Positions 38,001-50,414 of a stretch of 64,000 nt of DNA are shown piece after piece. A model generated the notes under the pieces. It ran no database searches. It had not been told where the DNA came from and saw only the letters and a list, made by a program, of their open reading frames with translations. Made by a program: the position numbers and the translations under genes. This DNA is from Utricularia gibba. Lineage: Eukaryota; Streptophyta; Magnoliopsida; Lamiales; Lentibulariaceae. Location of the stretch: NCBI GenBank assembly GCA_002189035.1, contig NEEC01000016.1:248001-312000 (forward strand), given 5' to 3'. Each line of letters begins with the position of its first letter. Positions within the stretch are counted from its first letter, which is position 1.

Positions 38001-38672
38001 GGAGGGCCCCTTGACGTTGCTGAACGGGACGTCTGTGGTGATCGTTTCATCCCCTCCGAGGGGGGTGAAATTGAAATAATGGTGCTTCATTGATTTCAGC
38101 ATTCAAATATAGAAGCTTGTTGCTTCGCTGTAGATTTGCTGCCTGAAGAAAAATCAATCCGAGTTTTCCCATTGTATGTGCGCGCCGGATGCGTGAATAC
38201 GCGCGGCCCTTGTTTTTAGGAGTATCTTGCGCGTCCTTTTGTGTCTGTGATGATTGCGATATTGCCCTTTTGATATTCCTGAAGTTGATTTCTGTTGTGG
38301 GGTTGATTCGATACGCGGCGCCTTTTGTTTTGGGTTCTGTTTTCTTGATTGGAACATACATTTTGAATCTTCATGAAACAAATTGTGTAGAAAATCCGCG
38401 TATTTGTGGGTGCGTATCTTGGAATGCCTGGTTTTTGTGAAAAACCTGGTATTCTTCAGGTTCTTTGAAGATTTTCTTGAAATATAAGTTGTTTTGGTGG
38501 GCTAGTTTGATTTTTCTGAGATGGCTTTCAGCTGTATGTGATTCATTTGCAGCTACTTGAATCTCTATGAAGACACTTATTTTGAACTAATTTAATTTAT
38601 TCATTGGATTCATCTGTTTTTCTTGTGCATTCACTAGGGTAATCCAAGACCTTTATTGTAAATCTTACAAAG
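35072..38672. other. Gene-poor interval between bZIP and AVT6
   Basis: About 3.6 kb without a gene I can support. Positions 35100-36600 are unremarkable AT-rich DNA with short frames only. Around 36580-37000 are short plus-strand frames near a CAG/GT pattern, but no domain. Positions 37050-37860 are strongly AT-rich. Positions 37870-38670 become GC-richer and likely hold the AVT6 promoter, 5' UTR and a leader intron ending in the TTCACTAG just before 38640. No transposon ends found by eye. Confidence 0.45.
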
Positions 38673-40491
38673 ATGACTCTCGTAAATCCAAGTCCTGTGA
38701 AAGAATCAAAGTCAAGGAAGAAGAACAAGCAAGTAGTTGCTGATGAGAAATCGCCATTGTTGCCCGTTAGTAAATCAGAAGATGGTGGATTCGATGAATT
38801 CAATGGAGCTTCCTTCAGTGGTGCAGTGTTTAATCTCTCAACAACAATTATCGGTGCGGGGATAATGGCTTTGCCTGCCACGATGAAAGTTTTGGGACTT
38901 CTTCTGGGGATTGCCATGATCATCATTATGGCCTTCCTGACTGAGTCATCGATTGAGTTTCTACTCAGGTTCAGCCGGACTGCAAAGTCAGCCTCCTATG
39001 GAGGCCTCATGGGTGATGCATTTGGGAAGTTTGGAAGGGTATTGATTCAACTATGTATATTAGTCAACAACATTGGTGTACTTGTAGTCTACATGATTAT
39101 CATAGGTAACAAACTCCTTCTCAAAGCTAAGCTGCGTTTGTAGGTTATGCTAAGTTGTGGTTGCTTGTTCATTAAACCTTCACCCTCTTACTGAGTGATT
39201 TAATTGTTCAGGTGATGTGCTTTCTGGGACAACATCAGATGGAATTCATCATGCTGGAGTCTTGGAAGAATGGTTTGGAGAACACTGGTGGACAGGACGC
39301 TTTTTTATTCTTCTTGTCACCACTCTTGCTATATTTGCGCCACTGGCCAGTTTAAAGCGAATTGGTAACTTTCTTTTTTATATCATCCTGCAAATATTGA
39401 ACTCTTGATACAAACCCTTTTGCAATGCTACTATTTCTTTTTCATCTGAGCCTGCCATCAACTGAAATGAAGTCTCTGTTTTCAGACTCGCTTAGATACA
39501 CGTCTGCTTTATCTGTTGGACTTGCTGTGGTGTTTCTTGTAATCATGGTGGGTATTTCCCTCGTGAAGTTGTTCACTGGAACTGTTGCGATGCCCAGGTT
39601 GCTTCCAGATGTTAAAGATTTAGCATCCGTACTCGATCTCTTCACTGTTGTTCCCGTTCTTGTCACAGCGTATATCTGCCACTATAATGGTATGAATCTT
39701 GTGACTTTCAGTGGATAAGAACCAATCTGATCTCTCAACAGTACGAAACAGTACTCTTTGGATGGAACTAAGCTAATGTTTGTCATTCTCATTTGAAGTA
39801 CACTCCATTGACAATGAGCTCGAGGACAGCACACAGATCAAAGCCGTAGTGAGGACCTCCCTTGCCCTCTGCTCAACCATTTATGTCATGACCAGCCTCT
39901 TCGGCTTCCTCTTATTTGGTGATGGCACGCTTGATGATGTCCTTGCAAACTTCTCAACTGATCTCGGAATCCCGTTTGGCTCACTGCTTAATGATGCGGT
40001 TCGCATCAGCTATGCCGCCCACCTGATGCTCGTAGTCCCCATCATATTCTTCCCCCTCCGGCTGAACCTGGACGGCCTTCTCTTCCCATCTGCCCCGCCT
40101 TTGGCATCAGACAATGTCAGATTTGCTTCCCTCAGCATTGGTCTCATTGCCATCGTCTTCCTTGGCGCAAACTTCATTCCCAGCATATGGGATGCTTTTC
40201 AGTTCACCGGAGCCACTGCAGCAGTCTGCATCGGATTCATTCTACCCGCTGCCATTACTCTCAGGTAACCTGAAGTCTTGAGCTAAGAAGACACTTCCCA
40301 ACATGCGTCAGCTGATGCAATAATAAAGCTGTGATTGGGGTTGTTCTTGCAGGGACCGATATGGCATCGCAACTAAGAAAGACAGGAACTTGGCGATCTT
40401 CATGGTCGTTCTTGCTGTTTTCTCGAACCTCGTGGCGATATACAGCGATGCATATGCGCTGATCAAGAAAGGGCCATCTCGCCAAGGCTGA
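38673..40491 (+). CDS. AVT6-type vacuolar amino acid transporter (SLC38/AAAP family)
   Basis: Proton-coupled amino acid exporter of the AVT6 group (Arabidopsis At3g30390, At3g56200, At5g38820), thought to export acidic and neutral amino acids from the vacuole. Five exons (38673-39105, 39212-39364, 39486-39689, 39799-40264, 40353-40491) give 464 residues. The start MTLVNPSPVKESKSRKKNKQ leads into EKSPLLP, a dileucine-like sorting signal typical of these proteins, then FSGAVFNLSTTIIGAGIMALP, the family-defining first helix. About eleven helices follow, with LFGDGTLDDVLANFS and YAAHLMLVVPIIFFPLRLNLDG in the fourth exon. The C terminus ends AYALIKKGPSRQG. The AVT6 paralogue letter cannot be assigned from this reading. 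Confidence 0.93.
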
Positions 40492-41808
40492 CGGCGGCCG
40501 TCCGTCCGACCGGCATCCCCGACCTCACGTAATAACAGTGAGGAGGGTGTACGCAGAGAAGCACACCTCATACTCCATAAAATCTGTATGCAATTCTCCA
40601 GAGTGATGAACATGGAAAACAGTTTTATTGATACACTGAGAATGTACATGGTTGTGTCTCTGATTGTAATGGAAGGCATTATCATTTTCTTGAGATATAA
40701 ATTTAATTTATTTGAATTAATATAAGATTGATGTAAAGAAATTAATTTTTTAAACAATGTTTAGTTATCAAGATTAGAAATAGAATTAGTAGTTTTAAAT
40801 AAAATATACTTTTAAATAATTTACGTACATAAGGCTAAAAAAATTCATGTAATTCTCGACTTATTTAAATTTATCAACTAAATATTTTATACTTTATAAT
40901 TTTAATTTAAACAGTTGGATATAGAAGATTTATATCTAACTTTACACATATATCATTCTTTGAATAACTAGCATGTGTATCATTCTTATATAATTATACA
41001 ATTCACATATTCATTTTTTTAAAATATAAATGATATACATAAGTGTAGAAAAGGGAAGAATGCGAATTATATCTATAATATTTACATACTCAAACATTAT
41101 ATATAATTGAGTATATAATATAATTAAATATATTAATACCTTACTATCAAACAACTTCATCTAATCCTACTAACTAAACACATACTAAAAATTGTGGTAG
41201 TTAAAAATGGTGAGTGGAAGTAAGATTTCTTAGAAAAAGGAAAGCGGTGCAGACCATTGGGTTTATGAAAACCCGACCCGGATGTTGAAACAGGGACCAC
41301 TGGGTTGGGCCGGGGCAGGTCCATGGTGTTCTCCGCCCCTGTTTCTATCAAAAACATTAAAATATTTAATGCTCTGGTAGTTTTTTTTTTTCAATGATTT
41401 TCAGTAGGTGTGAAGAAAAAGGAAAAGATGCTGGAAATTTGACTGTGAATGGGGAAGATGTACGGGATTTTTGTTAGCTGGAGGGGAGTGGGAAGAAGTA
41501 GGATTTGATTTTTTTGAAACAATTCAAACAGCTAGATAAGCCCACCAATTTGTCGCTCGACGTTTCATATTCAGTCGGTGTGGATGTGGAAGGCAATGAA
41601 TGCCAGATTCAGAGCATTCCTTTGTCTCTCTTCCTTTTTTACGACTTTTGCTGTTGTGTGTGTTGATGATTGCAGCTGGGTTTTTGGGTGAACGCCGTTT
41701 TGCTTGGGTTTTTATTTGTTGGTGATGGCTGAATCTGAGAAATTTTGGTGGGATGTCTTTTTTGTCAAGGTTTTGGAGCCGTAAATTGTGTTTGTAAACC
41801 TGATTTGA
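40492..41808 (+). other. Intergenic region between AVT6 and the F-box gene
   Basis: AVT6 3' UTR, then AT-rich DNA at 40690-41200. From about 41380 it is probably the promoter and 5' UTR of the F-box gene, with T-rich and GT-rich leader-like sequence near 41630-41790. I see no gene. Confidence 0.5.
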
Positions 41809-43092
41809 ATGGAGGAAGCTGCCTCAAATTCTAGGTGGCTGAGAGGTACCGTACAGTTGGACGGGGTTTTTCTCCGGCAAGCAAGCTATGGCTGCTGTGG
41901 GTCTAGAAATACCGGTTCTCTTGGTCGAATTGGGTCGAGAAATACAAGTCCGTCGAGGCAGAAGGTGATTAAAACGAAACCACGGGGGCTAGATGAAGAA
42001 ACTGCAGCCTCGTTTGGCAAATGTCTTCAACCAGATGTACAGATGGAAGATAGCATATGGGCCAGGCTTCCAGAAGATCTTTTGAATGAGATCTTGGTTA
42101 GGCTTCCGCCATTCATGATATTCAGACTGCGGTCTGTATGTAGGAGATGGAATTCGATCCTGCAAGATCAGAGCTTTTTGAAGTTTCACTCACAAGTCCC
42201 CTCTCATGGACCATGCCTTCTCACATATTGGAAAAACTCGCAGACTCCTCAGTGTTCAGTATTTAGCTTGCCTTTGAAACAGTGGTTTCGAATCCCATTT
42301 ACCTTTCTTCCAGCTTGGGCCTTCTTTCTAGTTGGCTCTTCTGGAGGCCTTGTATGCTTCGCAGGGCTGGATGGCTTCATTTTTAGGACACTGGTTTGCA
42401 ATCCGCTGACACAGACTTGGAGGACCTTGCCTAGCATGCATTATAACCAGCAAAGGCAGTTGGTTATGGTTGTTGACCGTAAGGACCGGTCCTTTAAAGT
42501 TATAGCCACAAGTGATATTTATGGGGACAGAGCCTTGCCTACCGAAGTGTATGACTCAAAACTTAACAAATGGCTCATTCATGAAAGCATGCCTGCTGTA
42601 AACCTTTGCTCCTCAAAGATGGCATTTTGTGAATCAAGGTTGTACTTGGAAACGCTTTCACCGCTTGGTCTGATGATGTATCGTCTGGACAGTGGACACT
42701 GGGAGCATATACCTGCAAAGTTTCCCCGGTCATTGTTGGATGGATACCTTGTAGCAGGAACACAAAAGCGCCTGTTTCTAGTTGGAAGAATTGGACTATA
42801 TAGTACTCTCCAAAGTATGAAGATATGGGAGCTGGACCATACGAAATTGGTATGGATTGAGGTGAGCAGAATGCCTCCAAAGTACTTTCGAGCTCTTTTC
42901 AGGCTATCTGCCGAAAGATTCGAATGCTTCGGTCAGGATAATCTGATATGCTTTACATCTTGGAACCAGGGGAAGGGCCTCCTCTATGATGTTGATAAAA
43001 AGGTTTGGTCTTGGATAGCTGGGTTTGCCCTCCAGCCTTATAATAGCCAGGTTTGCTTCTATGAGCCAAGATTCGATGCCAGTGTCTGCTGA
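41809..43092 (+). CDS. F-box/kelch-like protein (At5g15710-like)
   Basis: Substrate receptor of an SCF ubiquitin ligase. The single uninterrupted frame encodes 427 residues. It starts [13 protein letters not shown], contains [18 protein letters not shown], then an F-box at about residues 80-125 ([40 protein letters not shown]). A C-terminal beta-propeller-like region follows, with [47 protein letters not shown] and the conserved end [12 protein letters not shown]. Nearly every segment matches what I recall of Arabidopsis At5g15710, so orthology is likely. It is a relative of LCR (At1g27340), the miR394 target, but lacks LCR's distinctive C terminus. A decayed miR394-like site lies at 42858-42877. 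Confidence 0.93.
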   Translation: MEEAASNSRWLRGTVQLDGVFLRQASYGCCGSRNTGSLGRIGSRNTSPSRQKVIKTKPRGLDEETAASFGKCLQPDVQMEDSIWARLPEDLLNEILVRLPPFMIFRLRSVCRRWNSILQDQSFLKFHSQVPSHGPCLLTYWKNSQTPQCSVFSLPLKQWFRIPFTFLPAWAFFLVGSSGGLVCFAGLDGFIFRTLVCNPLTQTWRTLPSMHYNQQRQLVMVVDRKDRSFKVIATSDIYGDRALPTEVYDSKLNKWLIHESMPAVNLCSSKMAFCESRLYLETLSPLGLMMYRLDSGHWEHIPAKFPRSLLDGYLVAGTQKRLFLVGRIGLYSTLQSMKIWELDHTKLVWIEVSRMPPKYFRALFRLSAERFECFGQDNLICFTSWNQGKGLLYDVDKKVWSWIAGFALQPYNSQVCFYEPRFDASVC

Positions 43093-44137
43093 AATGGTTG
43101 CACCCATGTTCACATCCAATGGCAACCTCTTTAACTAGCATTGCTAACGAGGCTAAACAAAACGCTCCCTGTGAAGATCATGTTTCACGTCAGTCTCCAT
43201 GTCTACTTCTTCCATCCAAATTCCATAAACTAAATCTGATACAACATATGACTCATCTGTTTTTACTCTTGACATTTCTAATGGTATTCATGGTTCAGTC
43301 TTCACATAGTTTAGTGATCTACCGTGTTACTAAGAATCACAGTTGATTTTGGTTACCTGTCTCTTGTAATAGTTTGTTACACAGAGCAAGATGTGGATAT
43401 TTTTTGGTTTTAAGTTCATTGGATGATTGAGAATCTTTAGCCATTGAAAGTTTTGTGAATACTGGAAATCCACATCTGTACTGATGGGAATTGTTAAAGG
43501 GAAATAATGTCTGTTACCATGTCTGATTGGGACACATCGTTTTTTCACTTGGATCACATCACTTTCTGTTGAATCCATAACACGATGCGGCGCATTTCCT
43601 GGCTTTACAGTTGCCCACGAATACTATAGACATGGTCCAAGTTACTCTTCTACATATTGAAAATTCAAAGTTATTTGGATGCTACACACACCTCTTCAAA
43701 AGTTGTGAAACTAGAGACAACCACAAGTTGTAATGTACGTTTCTGTTGTATGGCATTTTTGTAATGTCGTTGCACACTTGGGTAGATACAACAAGCCCGC
43801 TTACATTTACTGACGTAAAGAGCTGCTTGGCTTTATGTTACTGAATTTTGCCTGAAAACCAGAGATTGTAAAAAAGGAGTCCTCGAGATCACCATCCCGC
43901 CAATAAAAAGACACTGTTGTCTGTTCTGATAAGATTTCTGAATGGTAGTATGAATTTACTATTTTCTCTGCTCATTATTTTAATAATTCAGTTTCTTTAA
44001 GCTCTATTTGTCCCCACGAGCATAGTTGATTGTCGGGAACTTTGACTGACGTTTGAAAGTTCTATAAAAATCACCTTTTTCATTTCCTTGCTCTCTATGT
44101 TCAGGTGTTTGGAATGAATAAGGGGAAAGGCTAGAAA
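43093..44137 (+). other. F-box 3' region and peptide-gene promoter
   Basis: No coding frame of interest. The distal part contains a TATA box at 44063 and should be the promoter of the small secreted peptide gene. Confidence 0.5.
44063..44069 (+). promoter_or_regulatory. Putative TATA box of the secreted-peptide gene
   Basis: TATAAAA 75 bp before the ATG at 44138, a spacing consistent with a short leader. Confidence 0.55.
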
Positions 44138-44715
44138 ATGAGAAGTCCTTGTTTCCCAGGGATGCTTTGTTTTTTCCTCATTTGTTTAGCTACGGAGGTC
44201 ACTAATGCAAGATTTCATCTGGGAATCAACAACATGCTGGTGAAATCCGAATTTCTTGGAGGAAGAAAGGCTCTGCTGCAGCTGTATGCTGAAGACAAGA
44301 AACCAGTTTTGATCCCAGGTTCAAAAGCCTTTCTTTTCTCATGACACATTTCTGTGAGACTTTCTTTGTGTCTGTTTCCAAAATGTTCGATGAACCAGCT
44401 GGTGCAGACACACCTTCTTTGAGGGAAGAAGAAGATGAAGATGATGATGAAGAAGAAGAACAAGGGTATCATCACATTGGCTCCAAGGCAGGAGTTTTGC
44501 TTATGTTCTTGATGCATTGTTTTCAGATTCTCAAATTCTAGTATTTTATTTGCTGCTTTTCAATCCAGATGCCCAGTAAAAAGAACTACAGCACCCAGAA
44601 GTATGATGAGAAGAAGGCATTCCTTGATGCTGCTGAAAAAGTTGAAAGAATGATGTGGAAGGATTACAGAGGAATGAACCGGCCAAGACTGAAACCACCC
44701 ATTAACAACCGCTGA
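44138..44715 (+). CDS. Putative secreted tyrosine-sulfated peptide precursor, RGF/GOLVEN/CLEL-like
   Basis: I model three exons, 44138-44318, 44399-44493 (a second acceptor at 44408 is also in phase) and 44569-44715, giving about 140 residues. The first exon encodes a signal peptide (hydrophobic MLCFFLICLATEVTNA). The second encodes a very acidic stretch of Glu/Asp. The third is basic and ends KDYRGMNRPRLKPPINNR. A signal peptide, acidic or variable middle, and C-terminal DY...PP..N motif are the layout of RGF/GOLVEN/CLEL precursors. There, the Asp-Tyr pair directs tyrosine sulfation by TPST and prolines are hydroxylated, and mature peptides regulate root meristem size and gravitropism. The DY-to-N span here is 16 residues, longer than the usual 13, and one Arg follows the final Asn. 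A CIF-like peptide is the main alternative. Splice sites are by eye only. Confidence 0.6.
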
Positions 44716-45453
44716 GGCAAGACCAGATCTCAGCTACCCAACAAGCTTCATCCCATTTATCAAAGTCGCGCAGACAACAAGCACTTCTTATATCACATTT
44801 CGCATGTCCATGACATGAGCATACAGGTGTTTAATAAACATGGCTCCGCATTACTGATTCTCCCTTATGATTCTTGGGTTTATTTTGAATTCATTGATTG
44901 AACTCTTGTTGAAGCCACATTCAGCTCTAGTATTATTATACTCCAAAATGTGGGCATTGAGAGATCATTCAACCTCCTGTGAAAAAAATAAGGTACAGAA
45001 CACACAAGTGTGCTCTTGTTCGCTCCATTTGTTCAATACTCGAAAACACAGTCAACAGCTGCAGAAAGAACAAAGTGATGTTATTGCAGAAGAGATGATA
45101 GCGCGGTACAACAATTGAGTAGTAGTGAGGTACTGCTCAGCAAGTGGGGGGACAAAAAGATTTGCATTTAAAGAGTATCAATCCCAGTTAGATTGACAAC
45201 TGCATATCTAGTCAAGGCAAGTTATTAATACATGAAGAAGTTTAGCGGCATCATGAGAAATAATGACACTAGATTACCACAGCTACATTTTCCACCTACT
45301 GTCACTCTCGTGAAAATAGAACTGATCTTCATTTTCCTTTCCTGCATTGAAAGGCTGTGTTCCGCTACTGTTTCCCACAATCAGCTCCAACACGAGCAAT
45401 CACCAGGGTTCATGATAATTGTTGATAATAACAAGAAATGTGTTTCATCAAAC
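44716..45453. other. Convergent 3' region between the peptide gene and the O-fucosyltransferase gene
   Basis: About 740 bp tail-to-tail. It should hold both 3' UTRs. I see no gene or structured repeat. Confidence 0.5.
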
Positions 45454-48430
45454 TTATCTTTCCCCTCCCTCCAGTTCTTCTTGATCTTCTATCTGTATTT
45501 CTTCTTTGTTGTTGCTTATTTCAGCATCCCCCTCGTTGGTGTCTGTGGATTGGTTGAAAGAAACAGGAGAACCTGGTGAATCTGCATCATCATCATCGCT
45601 GTCATCTTCAACATCACCCTCATACCCCCTCTTCAATCCTTGTGCTTCCATTTCTGATGGGCAACTCTGGATGGATCCCAGGACATTATGTAATGCTGAT
45701 TGAGATGAAATGGAAGAAGCATCTCTTGAGGATGCATTTCTAGAAGATGCGTCTTCTACATCTTTTTGCAGGCACGAACACTCTGGAACAGGAAAGGAAA
45801 GAAATGATAGAGGCTTCAAAAATTTGGCCTCCTGCTCCAATCCATCAACCATGTTTTTTTGCAGGTTCCTTCTAACCAATCTCATCCAAGTACGGTTGGG
45901 TTTATAAAAATTATCTCGGATCTCATCCATGAGCATAGCAATTTCTTTCCTGCAAAAGCAAAAGTCTGAAAAATAGCCAGCATGATACTTCAACTAAAAA
46001 TGCTACCTGCCAATAAAGATACCTATCTATCCTGAAGGTCTTTGAGGAAGCTGACAGATAGAGCCTGTGTCCGATTACCAAGCTTGCAAAATTCGGGTTT
46101 CCCTTGCCATCACGATCAAATCCTGGTATAAACACATCTGCCTCAACACATATTGTGTAATCAATTGCTTCCCACAACAGCTTGTGTGCATTAGTCCTTA
46201 ATTCCACAACAGTGCTTTCAGGCTCATTGTCACTCTCAGCTACCCATCCCCACCAACCTTCAATGTTGTAAGGATACTTCTGTCTTGGTGGAGGTGGTGG
46301 AAGTGGACGAGGGCGAGGACCAGAAGTTTTCCAGGTATCAGGCTTCTTTTCCTCCTTAGCTTGAATCAGCATCTTGGGGGCTTTGTCTACAAGATTAGCT
46401 TCACGGCCATATATTTTGTCCAACTCCCATGGCAAGCTCAATGAAGTTCGATCTACAACATTCTCAAACATCGCATGCAGAGGAATGAGTTTCTTCTGCC
46501 CACCGAAAACTTCTCCACCAGAGAGGTATATGATTGTGTCCCATGAATAGCCATATGAATGTAAGAGAACACTAATCTGCAACCATAAAACACATGCAAA
46601 TATAGATGCAAGCAATCTCTTAATAAGCAGGGATAAGCAGCATACTTCCTCAGGCATCAGGGGGCAAAGGCCATTACGATGTTGTTCCACTGAATCCACA
46701 GAAAGGTTTCCCTTCACAATATTGCGTTTCAGCATCCATGCTCGTTTGTGCTGAATGAGTTCAGTGTGCACATCCTACAGAGCATTTGTTTTTTTTCAGA
46801 GGATTTGCCTTTAAATACTTTAGCTGACTGAATTTTGTGAATACAGAGACAAAAGAAAAGCACCTGAAACAGCTCAGCACATCCATGGTATGCTAAAGCA
46901 TCTCTTGTCATCCCAGGATCATAAGCAATGAATGGCCTTCCTGAAGCTCTTAACCTGTACAAGATTTTTGTGGCCAGCTCCTGGACCTCATCCCTGAACT
47001 TAAGAGCATGAAACGCAACACGACATCGTAGCCTCTGGTATTCTTCAAGATGGGGAGGAAGAAGGGCCTGGGAATAGCCATACCACCAGCCACAAAAAAG
47101 GTGAGCATCCAGTACCCTATCTGCTTTTCATATCGAAAATCAGACTACCTGTAAGCATCCCCCATCAGGCACAACGAGCTCAACAACCAAGTGCTTACTC
47201 AAAACTGGCAGAACATGATGAAGATAAAATGATAAAGAAGCCGATTTAGGCACTTTAAAAGAAGGAATTTCTTTCTTTCGCCTTGCTCCTTTGAGATCCT
47301 TTGGAAGTGTTTTCACAATTTGGATATCTCTAACTAACACGGCCATAAACTCATCTTCACTGTAGATGTACGCAAAGCTCTTGAACTGTGTGCTGCAGAA
47401 TTACAAGCGATAGAAACAAACATTTAGATGCCTCCTAATTCTGGATGACAGCTGAGACGAAGATTGAGACAAGGAAACAACCTTATACCCTTGCTACTTG
47501 TAGTAGACTGAACTTCGGGAATGACAAGTGTAGCATTGAGAAACCGAGCAATGACAACAACATCACAAATCTTCAGAAAACAAAAACGAGAAATTTCATT
47601 AAGTTTCCACTGCACATACGAAAGAATAAGCCAGAGTTCTTGATCACTCACCGAATTCCTGATTTCATGGAAGCCCCCTTGAATCCTCACAAAAATGTAT
47701 CCATTAGACCGAGAAGGAGCTGAAAAAAAAAACTAGACAAACTGTTAGAAAACCTAAAAAAAAAATGGAACTCGCAGTAGCTAATAGCATAAATGAGTGA
47801 AACAAAAGCACTCTAACCTACATATTCTCCCCTAGGATTTGCATAGGGCTTAATTCCTTCGAGTTGCCTCACCGGACCCCAATTTCTTCTAAACAAAGCG
47901 TTCTGCAGGCCAGAGGAATGGACAAAAAGGAAAATGAAAATTCGAGAACAACCCACAATCGTTGGTAAACTGTCTGATTCAAAAACAAAGAAGGTGTAAC
48001 TGAGTAACAGGAAACAAAAAAACAAAGATGCTATAACTGAACTGAACTTCAGCCACAACAAGAACTGTATAAAATTTACCTAAAAAACTGGGAGATACCG
48101 AATTTACAGCACACACCAAATGTTAAAGGCAAATCGAAGAATGAGAAAGTTGCAAAATATAACACAAGAGAAACAGTAAAAATTAGATCTTTAGAACATT
48201 ACAGCAGCGGAAAGGTTAGCATGGTCGAAGATGGGTCTCCACGAAATGATGGTGATGGAAGATTTGAAGTCGGAAACAACAAATCCAACAGAGTAACCAG
48301 CGAGTAGAAAGTGAATGAGGAGAGAAAAGGCAGAAAGAACAAGACCAAATAGCCCAACCCACTTCAGCCTCGACCTGAAAACCACCGCTTTTCCCTCTCC
48401 AGGGCTACATTTGCGGGGACTAAACCTCAT
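45454..48430 (-). CDS. O-fucosyltransferase-family protein (plant DUF246/GT106-like)
   Basis: Golgi type II membrane protein of the plant O-fucosyltransferase-like superfamily; acceptors for this member are unknown to me. Nine exons on the minus strand are in phase. The N terminus MRFSPRKCSPGEGKAVVFRS precedes a signal anchor LKWVGLFGLVLSAFSLLIHF. Conserved blocks follow: RRNWGPVRQLEGIKPYANPR, CDVVVIARFLNATLVIPE, LRASGRPFIAYDPGMTRDAL, AYHGCAELFQDVHTELIQHK, GLCPLMPEE, IIYLSGGEVFGGQK, LHAMFENVVDRTSL, GPRPRPLPPPPPRQKYPYN, EGWWGWVAESDNEPE, and PVPECSC near 45750. Beyond PECSC there is an acidic, Ser-rich tail of about 100 residues (DASSRNASSRDASS, DDSDDDDADSPGSP), longer than I recall for relatives. 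The family call is firm; the individual orthologue is not. Confidence 0.9.
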
Positions 48431-50414
48431 TCTTCGATTTTCCGGTCAGTCTGGAACAGGATTCCCGAAAAGGCGGTTGAAAAAGGTTACAAAAAATAGT
48501 AGCCACCTCCCCCTCCGGGTAAAACTAAAAGTTTGTCCCCAAACCAAATATCATTACTTTTAGCAAGGAACGCTTGATACAGAGCAAAGCATTCAGGCCA
48601 GTCCGCACTCGCCTTGATTGTTGTGTTTCTTATGAAACGAACTTCCCTAGCTTCATTAACAATTTGCTCAACCCATTACCCTCTGCCGGTGGCGGCGCTC
48701 GGGGACCAGCATACAACCACTCCCCATTCCCATTCCACAGCAGCGCGTGAAAAGAAGAAACACATGTCACGTGAGAAGTGGGTGTCCACGATATACCGAA
48801 AAACGCAACTACAGACAGCAAGTGTTTAATGTTCCGGTGATAATCATTAACATATTGCCATTACATGTGAATAATTATAGCTAAAACTAATTGCAGTGGA
48901 GCCTCTGAAAGCATAAAGAAAAGAAAGAGCGGGGACCGGAAGGCGATGACACGCCACCGGATTACAGAACCATACACGTCGGATCCGAATGAAGTTGATC
49001 GGAGATGGGGTCAAGTATATTGACAAGAGGTGTCAAAGAGCAGCAGCGGCAGCTCGCCCCACAAGCCATAATTTTGAGAGAGGACCCTCTTCCACCCTTC
49101 CTCCCTCCCTCCTTTTCTCCCTCTCCCCCCCACTCTCCGTGAAATGCGACGGATCCTGGACACTAACAGCTACAGGGGTGTCGCTGTTGGTAAATGAAGA
49201 TAGACTCCAATTATGAAATCTCATGCTATTACAGGTACTAATGACAGGTCCTTGTCATGATGATGCCACGTGTTCTATTTTTATTGGTGGTGCCTGCCAA
49301 TAATTGGTAAATATTTTGTAATGATATAATTGCAAAATTTACACCGGGTAATAAAGCTGCACTAACGACAATTTTACACTTGGATGAAAATGTATTTATA
49401 TTAAATATTTTCTATGCATGGGTCCCACTCAGATCCCGATTCCGAGATCATCGCCGGTCGACGACGATTCCGATGTCTGAGGAGACGATCGGCTCCGATT
49501 GATTCACTGATTGTGTTGTATGGAGATGGTGAATGCAATTGATCAAGCGGCGGAGACGCGTGGTCAGATCATCGGAGTTTCAACGTAGCGGTGGAAAAAG
49601 AAACTAAAATCCTCGCAACGGGAGCAACCTGAACTCGATCGACACATTACCGGAGGAGTTCATTTCCTCCAACCATGGTAACTCCTGACCAACTGTTTCT
49701 TTCGCGTTCAGCAGCTTTTCCTTCATTACCATCTCCCAAGTTTCGAGCGTTTTGCCTTCGTCGTTGCCCATCATCGTGGTGCGGCTACTGCAGATGAGGA
49801 TGATTTCCGGAATTTGAGATGATGCTGGAGCTGCTCGAAACCATATACAGGATGGTGTTCAGGCAATCTCCACGAGCATTTCCGGAGCATCCAGCACCCA
49901 AGTTCACACGTTTACTGGAAGTATAACACCTTAACCCTCAGCAGGTCTCAGATGGTAACATGCATGCTGAACTACAATTATTTCATCAATTTTGCATGGA
50001 ACATTCACTCAATGGTGGAGCATTGTCCTCTTCCTTTGAAGATAGAATCGGCTGACAAATAAGTGATGCTCTTCTTTTCTTTTATCAACAAAGAAGTGAT
50101 GCTCTTGTAGTTGGTATGATCGTATCGCTAGAAAATCTTCATGCAGCTAGCTGTTGGACAAAGAGATATATAGTGTTTCTGTATCTAGATTAGGAACTTG
50201 GACTGCCTTAGACAAAGGAATAACTCCGCAGTTTGATAAAACCAAGTTGCCCACAAAATAGAAGGGACCAGGATTTCAAATGCTTCAGAATGATATTCAT
50301 ACAGCTAGTGAAGATCCTTTCCTTTATTCTTGAACTTTCTGAAGCAGAATCCTTCATGCCATACATAATACAGCAGATATATGATTCTTTAGAAACTGTT
50401 GTCTCTGAAGGTTT
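48431..50414. other. O-fucosyltransferase upstream region and SEP 3' flank
   Basis: The first ~700 bp are the O-fucosyltransferase promoter and leader, with a strong pyrimidine tract at 49085-49135. Positions 49425-49860 are GC-richer and contain short frames on both strands: a 22-codon plus-strand frame near 49520 and a 56-codon minus-strand frame 49774-49604. None is recognisable. The rest is AT-richer and likely SEP 3' UTR. Confidence 0.4.

Noticed and set aside
41809-43092. F-box gene as LCR (miR394 target)
   Set aside because: The C terminus and overall sequence match At5g15710, not LCR, and the miR394-like site has five mismatches.
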